Shown here: positions 1 to 14,200 of the stretch, piece by piece
Layout: each line of letters starts with the position of its first letter
Position numbering within the stretch: position 1 is the first letter of the stretch
Assembly (NCBI GenBank): GCA_036571765.1
Contig: BROE01000023.1
Span: 4,733,490-4,797,489 of the forward strand
Direction of reading: 5' to 3'
Source: Plecoglossus altivelis
Lineage: Eukaryota > Chordata > Actinopteri > Osmeriformes > Plecoglossidae
Length of the DNA stretch: 64,000 nucleotides
Notes under the pieces: generated by a model
Told to the model about the DNA's origin: nothing
Seen by the model: the letters and a program-made list of their open reading frames with translations, nothing else
The model's database searches: none
Translations under genes and position numbers: made by a program

Positions 1-3000
1 CGGTGAAAACAGTGGAATGGATCCAACCGTTTTGCTTCAAACTGGGGCATATGCTGTCAAAATCCCATCCATCCCATTTTTGGGAAAGTGGTAAGAGAAC
101 AGGAGGTTGAAATATGGATGTTTAGAGTCCTGACGTGGGGATGCCAGGTTTCTTCTGTGGGACCATGTCAACACGTAAGGATTTGGCGGCTCCAGTTTTA
201 CACAGAGTGATAATAACTGGTTAGGCTGTCTAGCTCAGTTCATTATTGACCTTCCTCAAGGCAACCTGCTTCTGCCTGTTGCTAATGACCGAACATTATC
301 TTCCTCTAGATTCATAGAGAAAAATAGATCATCTTTATGATCTTAATTACTTTCAATCAGACATGAGCAAAACCATGTCTTCTGGGAGAAAGCAGTTTTG
401 TTGTGAGAGACTTTCCAGAGACGACGTTTTCGCTGGTTGCTTCGCTTAGTCTCTAACAGTGGCCTGTCTCCAACTCTTAAGCCAAACCATACCTATGAAG
501 ATCTTATAAAGAAAGTTGTGATCATAGTGCACTACTTCATATTTCATTCCAGCAACAACAGGCAGTCCATGCGTATCAAATGAAAGCCAGGACATCTTGT
601 TTAGCTACCTTTACTGTTCTGTACTGGTATTAAGTGGGTTGAGTTACTTGATCAGATTGGAGTTGCTTTGTGGAGTTGGTTTGGCTCTGATTGTGATTCT
701 TTCATGTTTCTTTGAGTTTTTTTTGTCATCATGCTCTCCATCTTTTGAGTTTCTCCTTAAACAAGCTACTTAATGCAAGCCACTGGCTGAGGAGGACATT
801 AATGCAGCTAAATGGAAGGAGTAACCCACGGCTTTATAGGCCCAACCGTTCATAACCAAACATAGTGAGGTAATATTCGTCAAAATATTTGAGTAATATT
901 TGAGAATTAGCTCAATGGAAAGCTCATTCTACACTTCCAGAGCCCTCTCAGTGTGCTCCTCCAAGCCAGACCTGCCTGCTCTTCCAGGGCAGGTCTGCCT
1001 GCTCTTCCAGACCAAGTCTAGGCCTGTTCCTCCAGGCCAGGTCCAACTACTCCTCTAGGACAGCTCTATCTTTTCCTCCATGCCAGGTCTGCCTGCTCTT
1101 CCAGGCCAGGTTTGACTGTTCCTCCAGGTTAGGTTTGCCTACTCCTCCAGGCCAGGTCTGCTTATTCCGCCAGGCCAGGTTTGTCTGTTCCTCCAGGCCA
1201 GGTCTGGGCCTGTTCTTCCAGGCCAGGTTTGACTGTTCCTCCAGGCCAGGTCTGCCTGTTCCTCCAAGCAAGGTCTTCCTACTCCTCCAGGCAATGTCTG
1301 GGCCTGTTCTTCCAGGCTAGGTCTGTCTGTTCCTCCAGGTCTATATGTTGTCCAGTACAATGGCTATGGTGTGGCTATCAGTCTCCACACGTTGTGACCA
1401 AATGGAAGCAAATTCCTGTTAAGCGTGAGAAGTGTATGACAGGACCGTAGTGCATAAAGAACAATCTGTAACACTGATTTGGAAGATTATTTGAAAAAAA
1501 ACATTGAAAGTGTATTTACAGCCAATGACTAAAACTATAATATTCCCTTCACTGGTTCGTGCACACATATAGACATCTTCTATTTTTGTTCATTCGTCAA
1601 ACTTTGAGTGCTTTGAGTTGAATCCTACTGGACAAAGACAATTGGATCATTTTAATTATGAGGAAAACATTCACATTTATTTCAGTCCTTTCAGCAAGTT
1701 CTACCATGTTGCCACAGTGATTATAAAACAATCCGACTTTAATGAAATGTTTAGTCATATAAAGTGATTGGATTTTCATTCCTTTCCACTTACTGTTTGT
1801 GCCCAGAAGTTGTTAACTAACATGTACGGCAGTTTCATGAACCAATGGGTCTGTTAAAAGAAATGAAGCAAAGTGCTGGATGCCAAGAGAATCTGTTTGA
1901 CAGCCTTGTGTTAAAGTTGCAATCGGTTGTTATGTTTCGGATCCAACACTTTGTATGTTTATGGCAGTAGCTTGTCAATGGACGCAAACTCGCCTCAAGC
2001 CATTTTCCCCCCTAAAACATTAGAAGTGGAATATGAATGTACACCTACTTGGGTGTTCCCATCAGGATAGAGTTGTTCTTTAGGGCTTGACTATATCCTA
2101 AAATATCCTACAATATATCATTGTCCTACAAACGGTCTCTCATACGCTCAGAGGGCAAACAACAGTCTTGGGAAGGGCTGTTTTGTTTACAAGTCTACCG
2201 TGGCTCTCTAAAAAGGATGTCAGGAAAAACCAAGGGAACACCTTTCTGTGTGTGTGGCCCCTTGTATGAAACTAGAGGAATAGTCCTTAACAACTGTTCC
2301 AGGAGAAAAACTCCACTACCAGTTGGCCACCTTACCAACCATACAGCAGACACATTGGGGGAATTCCAACCAGCTGGACTAAGGAGACTCATTCGAATGC
2401 TAAAGCCATTTCGTTTAAAGCCAATGAAAATATGCGTCTGTCAAAATGATTGACACTTCATGAAAGTCCCTGTCATCAACTCTGTTGAGTGGAGACCTGC
2501 GTGTCCCAGGATGAGGTGTGGAGGTCACGGAGGCTGACCTGGATGGAGCCTGCCTTCTTTAGAACAGTCTTGGAACTTGGCAGGGGAGGATGGCTGCAAT
2601 ACCTCTTGGAGTTCTTCCATTCTAAACTGTTGGATGGTGTGCCAACAAGAATCTGTGTCTCCAAAGCTGCTATCCTAGGACTGACCAAAAATAACACAGG
2701 ACACGACTTTAACTCTGTCAGTCAATTGGTTTCAGTCTGAACCAGTGCGTAGAGTTGTCTTTGCAGTTCCAGAATGTCACAGGGAGTCTAAAAAGGAGGG
2801 CCTCACTAGTGCGACTGAATAGGCAGTGAAGCATTGACAGACGTTTGCGATCAGACGTCGGTTGAGACAAGGTTGGCGGTGAAGGTCAACAAGCTTTTTT
2901 GTTGTTGCTCTGGTCAAATGCTATTTGGAGTAGGAAAACTGTTGGCTTTAGAAGGTTAGCTCATTAGGATGGTACTGGGTGCATGGATGGGCATTTTGCC

Positions 3001-3357
3001 CTCAAGACCTCTCACCCACCCATGTTCTTTTACAAGGCCCACCCAGGAGCCTCTCCAGTTGATTGACAACCATTGGAATGTAAGCCATCTAAGCAACGCC
3101 CAGAAACTGTTGTGTAAAATGCTCAAACGGATAAAGTGTTCCCCTCGTTGAGGTAATATGTTTGCCATTGCCATTCTAACACATGGTTGAACGCTGTTGG
3201 ATTGGTGCCTTTTGAGTAAACACAACTGATTTGGTTTCATTCGTATGTTTCTTAAGGAGCCTGTGTCGGTCCTGCACTCGGTACACAAAACATCCTTCAT
3301 TTGACATGTTACCCAAGTACGGACTGACCTTAACTTGTTCTTCTTTTCCGCTGACAG
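1..3357. other. col25a1 intron (no exon recognised)
   Basis: Upstream intron of col25a1 by position. Apart from the 23-bp minisatellite at 955-1345 I see only unique AT-rich sequence. No Gly-X-Y exon, no other gene and no clear element on either strand. Confidence 0.6.
955..1345. repeat. GC-rich minisatellite, 23-25 bp unit
   Basis: About 16 diverged copies of a unit like TTCCTCCAGGCCAGGTCTGCCTG. Spacing between copies is mostly 23 bp, sometimes 25 bp with an extra GG (…TCTGGGCCTG). The array keeps several frames open on both strands (for example 1135-1320 plus and 1139-1360 minus), but these are products of the repeat and not genes. Confidence 0.92.
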
Positions 3358-5255
3358 GGCCCTCCAGGTCCACAGGGTGAAAAGGTAAGCCAACAAGTAT
3401 TGCTGAGTACAAAATGTAGCGAATGTCAAATGCTAGAGGGAGGAGAAGTGATGATGACGTTACCAACCTTATGTTTTGACTGAATCCTAATTTTCTTGCT
3501 TTGGCATGAGTTTGAATGCCTTTAGCGAGACCATATCCAGAGTTGTCTGGCATTTTCCTCTCTCTCATACATTAAACCATATTAAAAGCATGATTTTACT
3601 TTATCCCCCAATTTAACTGCCGTATGAAGAATGTAGCTTTGCATGGTATTCTGCCGTTCACATTTAAGACGCTAAGTCACCCTGACCTCAAGTTTCGGCC
3701 TCTGAATATTTAAATCCTCTCGCCGTTCACAAATCCACAGTACAGTACATTAATGACTAAACACCAGGGCTCAAACTGAAGTGTTTAAATGCATCGCTTA
3801 GCACTCCTCCATAAAATTGCAATGGACCGGGAAAAAGAACCACACTGTCTCTTTATAAGTCTGTAGGACCATGGAACCAATTTGTATCCATGCCTGCAAT
3901 ACCCTTCTGCCCACGAAGAGTAGAACCATGCAGATGCATGAGCTCTCTACAACCCACACACACAGGGACTCTACATTGTCAAGAATCATTCAAAAGCCTT
4001 AACCTCCTCAGAAAACTGCTGCTGTAAGTCTTTAACCCAAAAATGTAACATTTTTCCCCAAATCTCTGGGCAAAAGGAATCGCTGGGAAAACAGCTGATA
4101 CTGAATGAACTCGTATTTTCATGAATGTCACTTTATTATTTCATACATCCTGGTATAGAGTACAACAGAGAGCACTATCCACTTTCTAAATGTACAGTAT
4201 TTAGGATAAGACGTCCCCTCCTAACATTCGCACGCACGCACATCAACACAGACTAAAAGTTAGTTATTTTCCATGATTTTGAACAGAGACCTGCTTGGTT
4301 TCAACTCATAATGTGTGATACAACTACTTCCTTATGCAAGCTTAAACTCTTCCTCTCACAAGAAACTCAGCCTCATCATAGTGTCATCTTCAGGAGAGCA
4401 TCTCCCACCCACAGACATGAAGGCCAGGGCACATATCCAGGAGAGGCTGGGTCTCCCCCACTCCTCTCCTCTTCTCTCCTCTCAAACACAGCCCCACAGA
4501 TACCCCTCCCCTCTCATACACAGCCCCACAGGCACCCATCCCCTCTCAAACGCTGCCCCACAGACAGCCCTTCCCTCTCAAACACTGCCCCACAGACAGC
4601 CCTCTCCTTGGTTACAGCACCACATACACCCCTCTCCTCTCATGCGCCCCTCTCCCTGGTTAACACCCTACAGCCCCCCCCTCTCCTCTCATGCACCCCT
4701 CTCCATGGTTAACACCCTACAGACCCCCCTCTCCCCTCATGCACCCCTCTCCCTGATTAACACCCCACAGACCCCCCTCTCCCCTCATGCACCCCTCGCC
4801 TAGGTTAACACCCTACAGACCCCCTCTCCTCTCATGCACCCCTCTCCCTGGTTATCACCCTACAGACCCCCCTCTCCTCTCATGCACTCCTCGCCTAGGT
4901 TAACACCCTACTGACACCCCTTTCCTAGGTTACAGCCCCACAGACACACCTCTTCCACTCCCTCTCCTTCCTTACTTATGTCAGTCTGTGTTATCATAAG
5001 TGATTTTACTCTCAACCGCAATGAATAGTTGAGGTTGGGTGTATTATTTTTCCTCATCAATGTGTTTTGAATTATGCCTCAACCATTTTCCTTTCTGTGG
5101 TAGGTTGTGTGTGTTTGCATGCACGTGCTTGTGTGTGTTTGCGTGTCTTTGTATGTGTGTGTGAGTGTGCACTCAATGTGTCTGGTCGATCTTGGTGTTT
5201 CAAGATGAATTCTTCTTGCCTCTTGCAGGGGGATCAAGGCGACCAAGGGCCGCGG
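3358..5255 (+). CDS. col25a1: col25a1 exons 3358-3384 and 5229-5255 (short Gly-X-Y exons)
   Basis: Two 27-bp exons, each encoding nine residues as three Gly-X-Y triplets (GPPGPQGEK and GDQGDQGPR). Both start with a Gly codon right after AG and end before GT, as in the rest of the gene. They are the first col25a1 exons visible. I see no convincing exon in the 3.36 kb before them, which therefore reads as intron. A GT-rich stretch lies about 60 bp upstream of the second exon. Confidence 0.88.
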
Positions 5256-8200
5256 GTATGTGGTTTACTCCGACTCCTTGTCCTTTTCTGATTGGCTGAT
5301 GAATGTCACTTGGTGTTACTATATGTCTCCCTCAGCAGAATTGTGGGTAAAAGGTTTTAGATTCATGGGATTCCAGGGATACTATTCTCTCTTTATAGCC
5401 AAACACAACAAGACTCTTTATTTGAAAAGCAGAGCTGGTTGGGCTAAACTACAAATATTATACAGAAACAATGACTGGAAATCCCACTCAGGCAGGCAAA
5501 AATGTTCATTTTTGACATTGTTGCTCGTTCAAATTCTGGCTCCAGTGGCAAATTGACGTGGAATCGAATTGCCACCATAATAAAGACCTTGATATTATCT
5601 CCTTCCCTGTAATTACTCAAGACTTATTTAAAAACTCAACACTTAGGAGCCACTTTGGAAACTTTAATCATTTTCAGCTGTCTAGTTTAACATTTTGATA
5701 GAAGTGTACCATCAGGGATAATAGGAATACTTTGTTTTGCATGACAAACTCCAAAGTGCAGTACTTTATCTATTTTCCAATAGACATTCTGTAGAAATTA
5801 GCTTATTTAAACCCCTAGTTTTTAACTCAGGGACAGTAGAACAATAGGAAAAACCTTCTTATATATTCCAGAAATACGATTTATTTATCCAATCTCATCA
5901 GACTACAAAGCCTCAAAACAACCGCTAAGTTATAATCGTCACACAAACTACCGTCACCACAAACAACCATCACAACATACTACCGTCACCACAAACTACC
6001 ATCACAACAAACTTGATTGGCACAAGTATCTTCTTTTTCACAGTTGCGCTTGTTTATTTACTCATATTGTCTTTTCCACTGCTCGTGGCCAAAGCCAAAC
6101 CTGAAATGTTTCGATTTTTTTCAAGATCGATAACAGCCAGAATAAGTAGAAACTGAAGACAGAATGTTTCCTGAAGCAGTACAGTATTTCCTGGCGGAAT
6201 CAGGTAAAACATACACAAACAGCAGTCAATGAGTGAAGCAGGGGAAACAATATATCACCGCTCACAAGGCAAATAGCTCTGTAATTGGGTTAAGACACAG
6301 ATACTCTTCTCCCCAGATAGAATTTCCTTGGGTGGTACCTAATATGTACCCTTTGAACCCAGGACATGGAGTCATCCAAAATGTTGTAAAACCATTAACT
6401 TTCTAACTCAGAGGAGTTCTCCATTTTCTTTTTTCCAGTGCTCACATAAACGTGATAGTCTGAAAATGTTAACTTACACAGACATCCATGTAAACACACA
6501 ACAAACACACACGCACAGATGTGCGTCACATGCCACATCCATGTAGAGGACTTTGTTTAAGGACAGTCAGGATTGGATACCACCAATTACATTAGCTAAT
6601 AGGATGACATTTTGACTACCCATTCGATTAGTCGGGTTGACTTAACGGAGCTATATCAGGAACATTGGCCTAATGAGTGAATCTTAATGAGCGGAGCCCT
6701 GAACTTCAGCAGAGTTGGAATGGTTCAGTCAGGGGAGCATCTCTGGGGATTCTGACATTAGAACTGCCACATGGTCTCTCCTTCAGACCCCCCAGGAGAT
6801 ACTTTCACAGACGTTCACTTCCGTCTGCTGGTCCACATATGTCAGGGTCGGCCATCTCAGGCCAGGGCCAGGTCCCCAGGTCAAAGGTTAAACAAGCAGC
6901 CCATTAAAATATACTGGTTTACACCAACGGAAGTTTGGCTACTGTTCAGCTCTACTTCCAGCTATGTAAGTAAGTACGTGTTACTGACCTACGCCAACAA
7001 TGAGGCAGGTGTCTCCTAATCCTAATGACAGCTATCCATCAGAGACTATGCAATAATGATAGGGATTACATAAAGGAACTTCTTGTTCTGTAAGCTTAGT
7101 ATTGTGTGGTGGTTCCATGCCTTCAATGCTAGCCAAAGTATATGGCTATGGAATTTTAAAAAGGGACAGTCTTTCCAAAAAATGGTGCCTCATTAAATCA
7201 GTTCCTCATTGCCCAAGATTTCAATTGAGTTTATGAACAAAGAGTTTCGTTGCATAACTCTTGTTTGCCAAAAGAATCTGAAGTCTCAAAATGATTCACT
7301 GGAGATAATACTGATGAGAGACATGGTAGATGCCTAACTTGATGGTTTCAATGACTGTGGCGTACATTTTAAATTGAATTGAATCCAGCTGCATGCAGGA
7401 CAGATAATCAACACCACAGATTTTGGTGGAATAATGGCAAACTACATTGGTGGTAGGGACTGTATGCTGTGTGTGTTTGTGTGTGTGTGTGTGTGAGAGA
7501 TAGAGTGTGTGCATGCGTGTGTGTGTGTTTGTGGTGGTGAGATGGGACATTTGATCTGGCATGTTAATGCCATGCTATCGGCATTCTGTTTTAGATTCTC
7601 CCATTATCAGACTTTGTGTTTACTATAATTGCAGTCAGGCTGCTGCAAGCACAGTCACAAGAACGCATCTCACAACTAAGTCCCCTCACATATGACTTCG
7701 AACTCCAGAAATGAAAACAAAAGCAGTTGGAAATGGTTGGGATTCTCCGTCAACCACCATGTCATTATTGTCCATTGCCAAACGCATACCTTGGAGGAGA
7801 GCATTACATTGTGGATTGTTCTTTCCTATCTAGAGGGGAATACTTTCACATTTCTGTCAGATCCAGCGATCAGATGGTCGCTTGTTTTCCCCACAGCTCA
7901 AGCCATGGCTCTAATGGTGCAGGCATTGTCAGTGTGGTCGACAGCCCCGAGACTACTGTGTTGTCACCAGGACTTTCTCAGACCACCGGCATCTCATTAC
8001 AGGGAAGTGGGGTGGGGAGAACAACCAATAGTCCCCCTATCTTCTGGAGAATGCATTGAACCAATTGTACAAAGCTAACCAGAGTGCGATCAGGAAGTCG
8101 TCCTGCTGATCAGTTCTCCATCAGTCTCTGCCTCCTAATACCCTCCTCGTGCGTCCGGGTTCCATTCCTGTCCTCAAGATGTCTTGTGGCCGTAAATAAC

Positions 8201-11200
8201 CGCGATGGGAAATATTCACACGTTGGTTTCAGTAACAGACAGTGTTGCCATTGTCTGCAGGGATTGGTTTGTGGTCTCCTCTTTTTCAGACACAGGAATG
8301 GATGTAATCTGGATCTACTACCTTCCCTTAATGAAGCTTTTGAATTACTTCCAACTCCCTGGAAGACAGCGGGATGGCATTGCTTTTCAGAGCAATTTGA
8401 TGCTAATTGTTGTAATACTGTGCCAGGCATGGACAACTTTAATTGCCTATTTTCATAGTTTATTCTTCAATGCAAAATGTATCTACATGTTTTTAAACAC
8501 TGAGTGTATTTTTCGGCCAATCCCCCCAGTGTTATGTTTGATTGAACATACTTGACTTTGAGACAGTGTATTGTATTTGAGATCTCAAACTCTATTTCCC
8601 ATTGTACACTACTCTATGGCAACTGCATGCCTATTACATTGACTGACGGGTAGGAAAGAATTTCCTTCGCAATCTTAGAACATTCCTTGCAAGATATTGC
8701 GGACTTTTACGTCCAAAAGTTTGATCACTTAACCATTATAGTCATTCTGCTACTGTACATCACTTGGATTCATTGAACCAAAAATAACATGAATAAATCT
8801 TTCAATGTTCCTGGCCTCTGGGGAATGTTAGTGGGAAGCTGTAGACTACCGTCTCCTCTCTACGAGTGGAACCTGTCATTGCCTCACAGTTCGTTTTTCC
8901 AAAGTATGCCATTAGGTTTATTTTAAGAAACAAATATGTTTGTTTGATTGAGTTTCCGCTAAGGGACTGCATTTTCGTCTTTGTCCTGCACATTCTGAAT
9001 CATTTAGTCTTTACACCAATCATACGAGTGTTCTAAGCCTGGTGTAGCTGAATGTTGCCTTTTACTCGGACTCCACTGACAACGGAAGCGTATGTTCTTT
9101 GTCATGCCGCCACCTCAAGTGGACATAAACCAAGGGAAGACGAACACAAAATGTGTATTTGACACATCGTCACACAACCCACGCAATCAAATCAATAAAA
9201 CAAACAAAAGAGAAACCTCAAAATAAATTATGAATGCGACTCTAAACGGTTAGCTAAATCAACTTTGTCTGTTGTTACCCTCTGAAATCCTTCCAGTTTG
9301 GAGATAATCAAAGTCTTTTCAAGAGTCTGCCTTTTCATCTAAGTTCATATGACTATTGAATGTCTGGATTTTGTGTGTCTGTGTTGTGCCATCCTGTGCT
9401 GTGTTTTCACATAGGGAGTGCCTGGCCTTCCTACACTGGCTGCTTTGCACAGCAATCAGATCCTGACTGTCAAGGTTTGTTGGTGCAGCTCCACTGCTTG
9501 GTCAGACCCGTGGACAACACACTTTGGGGGCACTGCTGTGGGCTCGATGACAGAGTAGAGCCAGGCTGAACACTAGATAATGAATCATGGCCAATCAATC
9601 ATTACCGCCTGCCACTTTTCCTATTTAAAAGCAAAGGTATTGTTTCATAACCCAGTGATTTATAGAAAATTGGAGCCAGAATTGATACAACCAAGTCATG
9701 GTCTGGCTAATGTCCATTGGTGTTAAAACTGAGTGGAAGGAACTTGCGGATATGGAACATTAAACGATAAAAACCAAGTGGCAAAATGTTACTAAAATCC
9801 ATACTATTGGTTTGCCGCAAATATTTTAATCCAGACACTGTTTTCATGGGCTTCTTCCTTGTAAAACATTTCTGGGTTGAGAAAAAACCCTCCCATATCA
9901 TTTCAGTAATGATTCCTAGTGAGGACATACCACCGGACACCACCAAGCTCCCAGTCATTAGCACAGGGTGCCAGATGGATCTGGAGATCAGCCGTGCCCT
10001 CCTCGTCTGCGTCTCCCCGGGTCTGACTGGGCGCTGAGCCCCTGTGGTGATGCTGACAGCGCCTTCACAGTGGAGAGGTTCCCACACTTCCCACGTCTGC
10101 AGCCCAGTGTGCTGTCCCAGCACCCCTGCGGGCTAATTACGGGCTCTCTCACATTTAAGGAGACGGAAAAACGCAGACCCAGAGCAGCTCCCTCTGGGAG
10201 GGGAAGGGTGTGGATTTCTCCTTAGTCCGTTAAGGCGTTGGATGTCACGTAAAAGAACCTCTCTAATCGAATCTGTTTGTTGTTTTTTGTGCCTTTTCCT
10301 CTTTCCTCCTGTTCTTCTGGGACCTCCTCCAACCTTTCTCACCTTTGACCCTCGGCCTCTTGACCTCACGCACCTGCTCAGATGGTCTTCCCTAAGATCA
10401 ATCATGGCTTTCTTTCTGCTGACCAGCAGCTCATTAAACGTCGGCTCATTAAGGTAGTGGCTGTCCTCGCTCGTCCGTCTCTCTCCCTCTCCTGCCATGA
10501 GGCCTCCTATCCTACCACCTCTCCTTGGTCTCTCCTCTGTTTGCATGCCAGCTACTAAACAGGCCGACTGGATCACAAGAAGCCTGTTTCTGCCCAAAAG
10601 AGTTTCATTTCGAACGCAACTTTATTTGTTTTAAGGTGAAACGAATCCCCCATTAGATATTTGGCTGATTGAACATGACTTGATTTAGACTCAATTTCTC
10701 ATTACAACAGATTGAAAAGTTATGAGTCATTTTGGAGTAATTGTTTGAATGATGATAAATGAACTCCCATTTAAATGAGGTAAGAAAGTGAGTCATTCCA
10801 AAGTAATTGTTTTAATGAAGATAAATTAATTGGAAAAAAGTGTCTCAGCAGGACTGAATAATGTCAAATCTTTTAGTGTTTTAGGAACCTTAAGGTTTAA
10901 AGCTTACCTACATTCTCATAATACTACTGACTGACATCTGCCGTGAGACACTAAAATACAAGGCTGCAAATGCCCCTTCATGTTGACAGTGTAACCAAGC
11001 CACTAAATCATTTCACCGGGACCTCTTCATTGTGTCATTACTCTGCTGGAGCCTACGGACTTTGTCTGGGACGCCCTCATGTAGCAATGTGACTGTGGTG
11101 TTGTTCCTCAGGGTGACCAGGGTCAGGCAGGGCCTCCAGGCCCTCCTGGCCCCCCTGGGCCCCCAGGACCTCGGGGACCTCCAGGGGACACGGGCAAGGA

Positions 11201-14200
11201 CGGGCCCCGGGGTGTACCAGGCCTGCCGGTGAGTACAAAGTTCTGGACTAGTTTACAGCTCAGAATCCAACTGATGCAATGATTTATTCCTCCCCTGGGA
11301 TGACATTCTTCTTCAGAAAGCTGTATGGGTACAACCCAGATCCACAGCCAGGCTATGACCTCAAGGGGAAATCCTTGTAACCCTTGTAATGAGGGTATGG
11401 TGAGATGAAAAAAATACGATCCTGTTTCCAAGAATCTGCCTCTCTATATGAATTATTGTTTACTCCATTGCTTTCCATTAAACATAACCTCTTCCATGTG
11501 TTCAAGCCTGTCAATGGCATTGTGCTAATTTATGTACATTCAGCCTGTGAAAAAGAGCTCAAGCTAAAATATAAAAGCATGTCAATTATGTTCTGTCATA
11601 AAACCTTCACAGGGCTCCAACGGATCTTTGTTCTCTTGGCGCAATGCGCATCGGGAGTGAAAAAATATTAAGTGTTGTTTATCTCTTTTGTTCCAAGTTA
11701 GGTCATTATTGTTTTCAACCCTTCCAGTTGCTCATTTCAGCAGTTGGATTGGGCTTGTTATGGTTGTTCCATTTTTCCAAGAGATTAAACTTGTCTTGCT
11801 GCAGCTCTCACTTAAGATTTAAATAGCTGCTTTCAGTGAATCACTGATGGGAGTGCATATGTTAACTTATGTGCTAAAGTGAACAATTTGGTAAATTGCT
11901 TGGCTTGACTTCAAGTGATCGGTTTCAAATGACACAATCCTAGTGTCACTTGCACTTGTTCCGTCCCATAAAATTGCACTGAATACAAAATACATGTTGT
12001 AGTCATCATCCTGTTCCAATCTGACTGTGAGGGCCACATTAGGAAATGCTATAATGTAGGTGGTATTGTAGGATGACCTACCCAACCATAGGAGATATAG
12101 CTGTTGGCAAACTAGATCCAGTGTACTAGAGAGGCAGTCAGAATGCCACTGTCGTGTCAGGATGTCATTATTCAACTATGAAGAATACAAGCGTATGTAT
12201 ATGAACTAAATGCTCTCCATATTATCCTGCACATTGGGGGTTACATGGGTGAGTTTGATGGCAAGTGCAACAATGCTACCAAGGGCACTAATGTGGCATT
12301 TTGTGCTTTCAACAGGGAGATCCAGGAAGTCCAGGAGAGTTAGGACTAATGGTAAAGTATTAATACAGTTCTCTATCAAAGCTGATTCCTTGTGGTATTG
12401 TGGCATGTGAATGAGGATGTCACAACATCTTGATTATGAAATCGTCCAGAACACTCCTACATGTTTTTAGTTTAGGGGGATGATGGAGAGATCTGAGGAC
12501 AGAACTGGGGAGATCTGAGGACGGAACTAGGGAGCTGCATGAATGATGTTGTCGTGTCATGGTTTTTGGTCCTCGGTTAATGATCCTGTAACTGGCTAAA
12601 CATTCAAATGTGGTGTACTTTTAAATACGCCAGGCTCATTTCAGCACTGGATTCTCTCTCTCAAAGTCTTTCATCACAGTAATTGTGGATGCAAATGGAT
12701 TCGCTCTGGGACGCTGCCACGAAAAATTCACTTAGAAATCAAACTTTTTTTATTGAATTTTCAAGCAAATTTATTGATGTTATAGTGAACAGCAAAATCA
12801 TATTTTATGATTCCTTGTTAAAATATATATATATTTCACACACGTAACTCATTATGTAAGAAACTGTTCCAATTAACAGGAATTGGATACTGCTTTTGGT
12901 GTTTCTCAAATAAGGCATTTAATGAAAGTTCCCTCATAAAAATGCATGGCATGTTGTATATCAACCCCGCCTGCCTCTTGCGGTGCCAAGAAATCGAGGA
13001 CAGTAAAGGGAACCAACACAAACACAGCGGAGCAACGTGCTGTAGGGACATGCTGGTCAGAGAGGAACTCAAGAGGGTTACTGAGATGCTGCGCAAACCT
13101 CTTACCTCCAATCCCATCATCTCTAGCCTTCATTAGAGCAGGGAGACACAGAGGAGTGTTAATAACAAAGATCAAAAAGCAGAAACCTTTCATGGCACCT
13201 TACCTTTTATCCTGCAGGGGGTCTGACGACAGGGGGTCAGTGCAGCTGAGCCTTAAGAGTGCTCAAGATGAGAGGTGTTCTACAGCACCATAGTGGAAAG
13301 AGAATGTGGGCCTACTAGCTCCACATAGTCTCGCTCAGTGCCCTTTCTCAGGGTTTGAAACCCTTTAAAAAAATGAAAAAAGCATATTAACGAATCGCTT
13401 ATCACTATGATAACTAACTTTTACAAATGTGTATAAAACTGCACATGCATTGATACTTTCAAAACATGAATGAAGCCATACATTCATCACATTTGTTTTT
13501 CGTTGCCAGCTTTTTATGCAGTCCGTTGCAATGGCAATCTTTATGCAAACAAATACATTCACAAGATAAATCGTGAATGACTCTCGCAATGAGAAAGCAG
13601 CACCAACGTGGCCTGTGAAAAATCTACCCTGCGCTCTTTACTCCAAGATCTGCGCTTAACATTTCACTAGTTTATACACCCAGTGACACTAATGTACTTT
13701 TAACAAGAAATAATGTCTTCATTTGGTAGTGGGCCCACTTTAAAAGCAGCATGGGATGAGTATACTCCCATCCCAGAGGTCGTAAAGTGATATGGAGCCA
13801 CCAGCACTACACATCACCATTGCCTTCTGCAGGTTGTCAGGCATCTTGAGTTTCAACCTCAAACATTTTTGGCTTCTGTTCCCCCCACCCCCACCCCGGC
13901 TCGCTACGGTTCTTCATGGAACTCAACTTGCTCTCCCCGTGGTTCTCCACAGAACTCAGCCTGCTCTCTCTATGGTTCTCCACAGAACTGAGAAGATAAA
14001 ATATTGAAAAAAGGGGTTTGGAAGAGGTTTAATTGTCTTTGAAGCGGTAAATCATGTTTTGGGTGGCTGTATTTTCTGGAAAGGGAAGGAAACACGTTGT
14101 ACCAGACTGAAGCCATACTAAAGCTACAGCTCTTAAGATGATCGGACCTTAAAGAGCTCAACAGAAACTCTCAGCTTACTGATATAGCTGACTGATTAGC

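Noticed and set aside
1047..1450. Several 60-90 codon frames with repeated LEEQ/PGQV text
   Set aside because: Translations of the 23-bp minisatellite in several frames; no splice sites or domain.
2956..3568. Minus-strand frames of 157 and 130 codons overlapping exon 3358-3384
   Set aside because: No recognisable domain; antisense to a supported exon and intronic sequence.
10382..10384. ATG at the start of the MVFPKINHGF exon as a gene start
   Set aside because: It directly follows a splice acceptor and the same residues lie inside the chain in mammals; no promoter evidence.
9707..10597. Minus-strand frames of 138 and 154 codons
   Set aside because: Opposite to the conserved MVFPKINHGF exon; no motif and an intron-like base composition.
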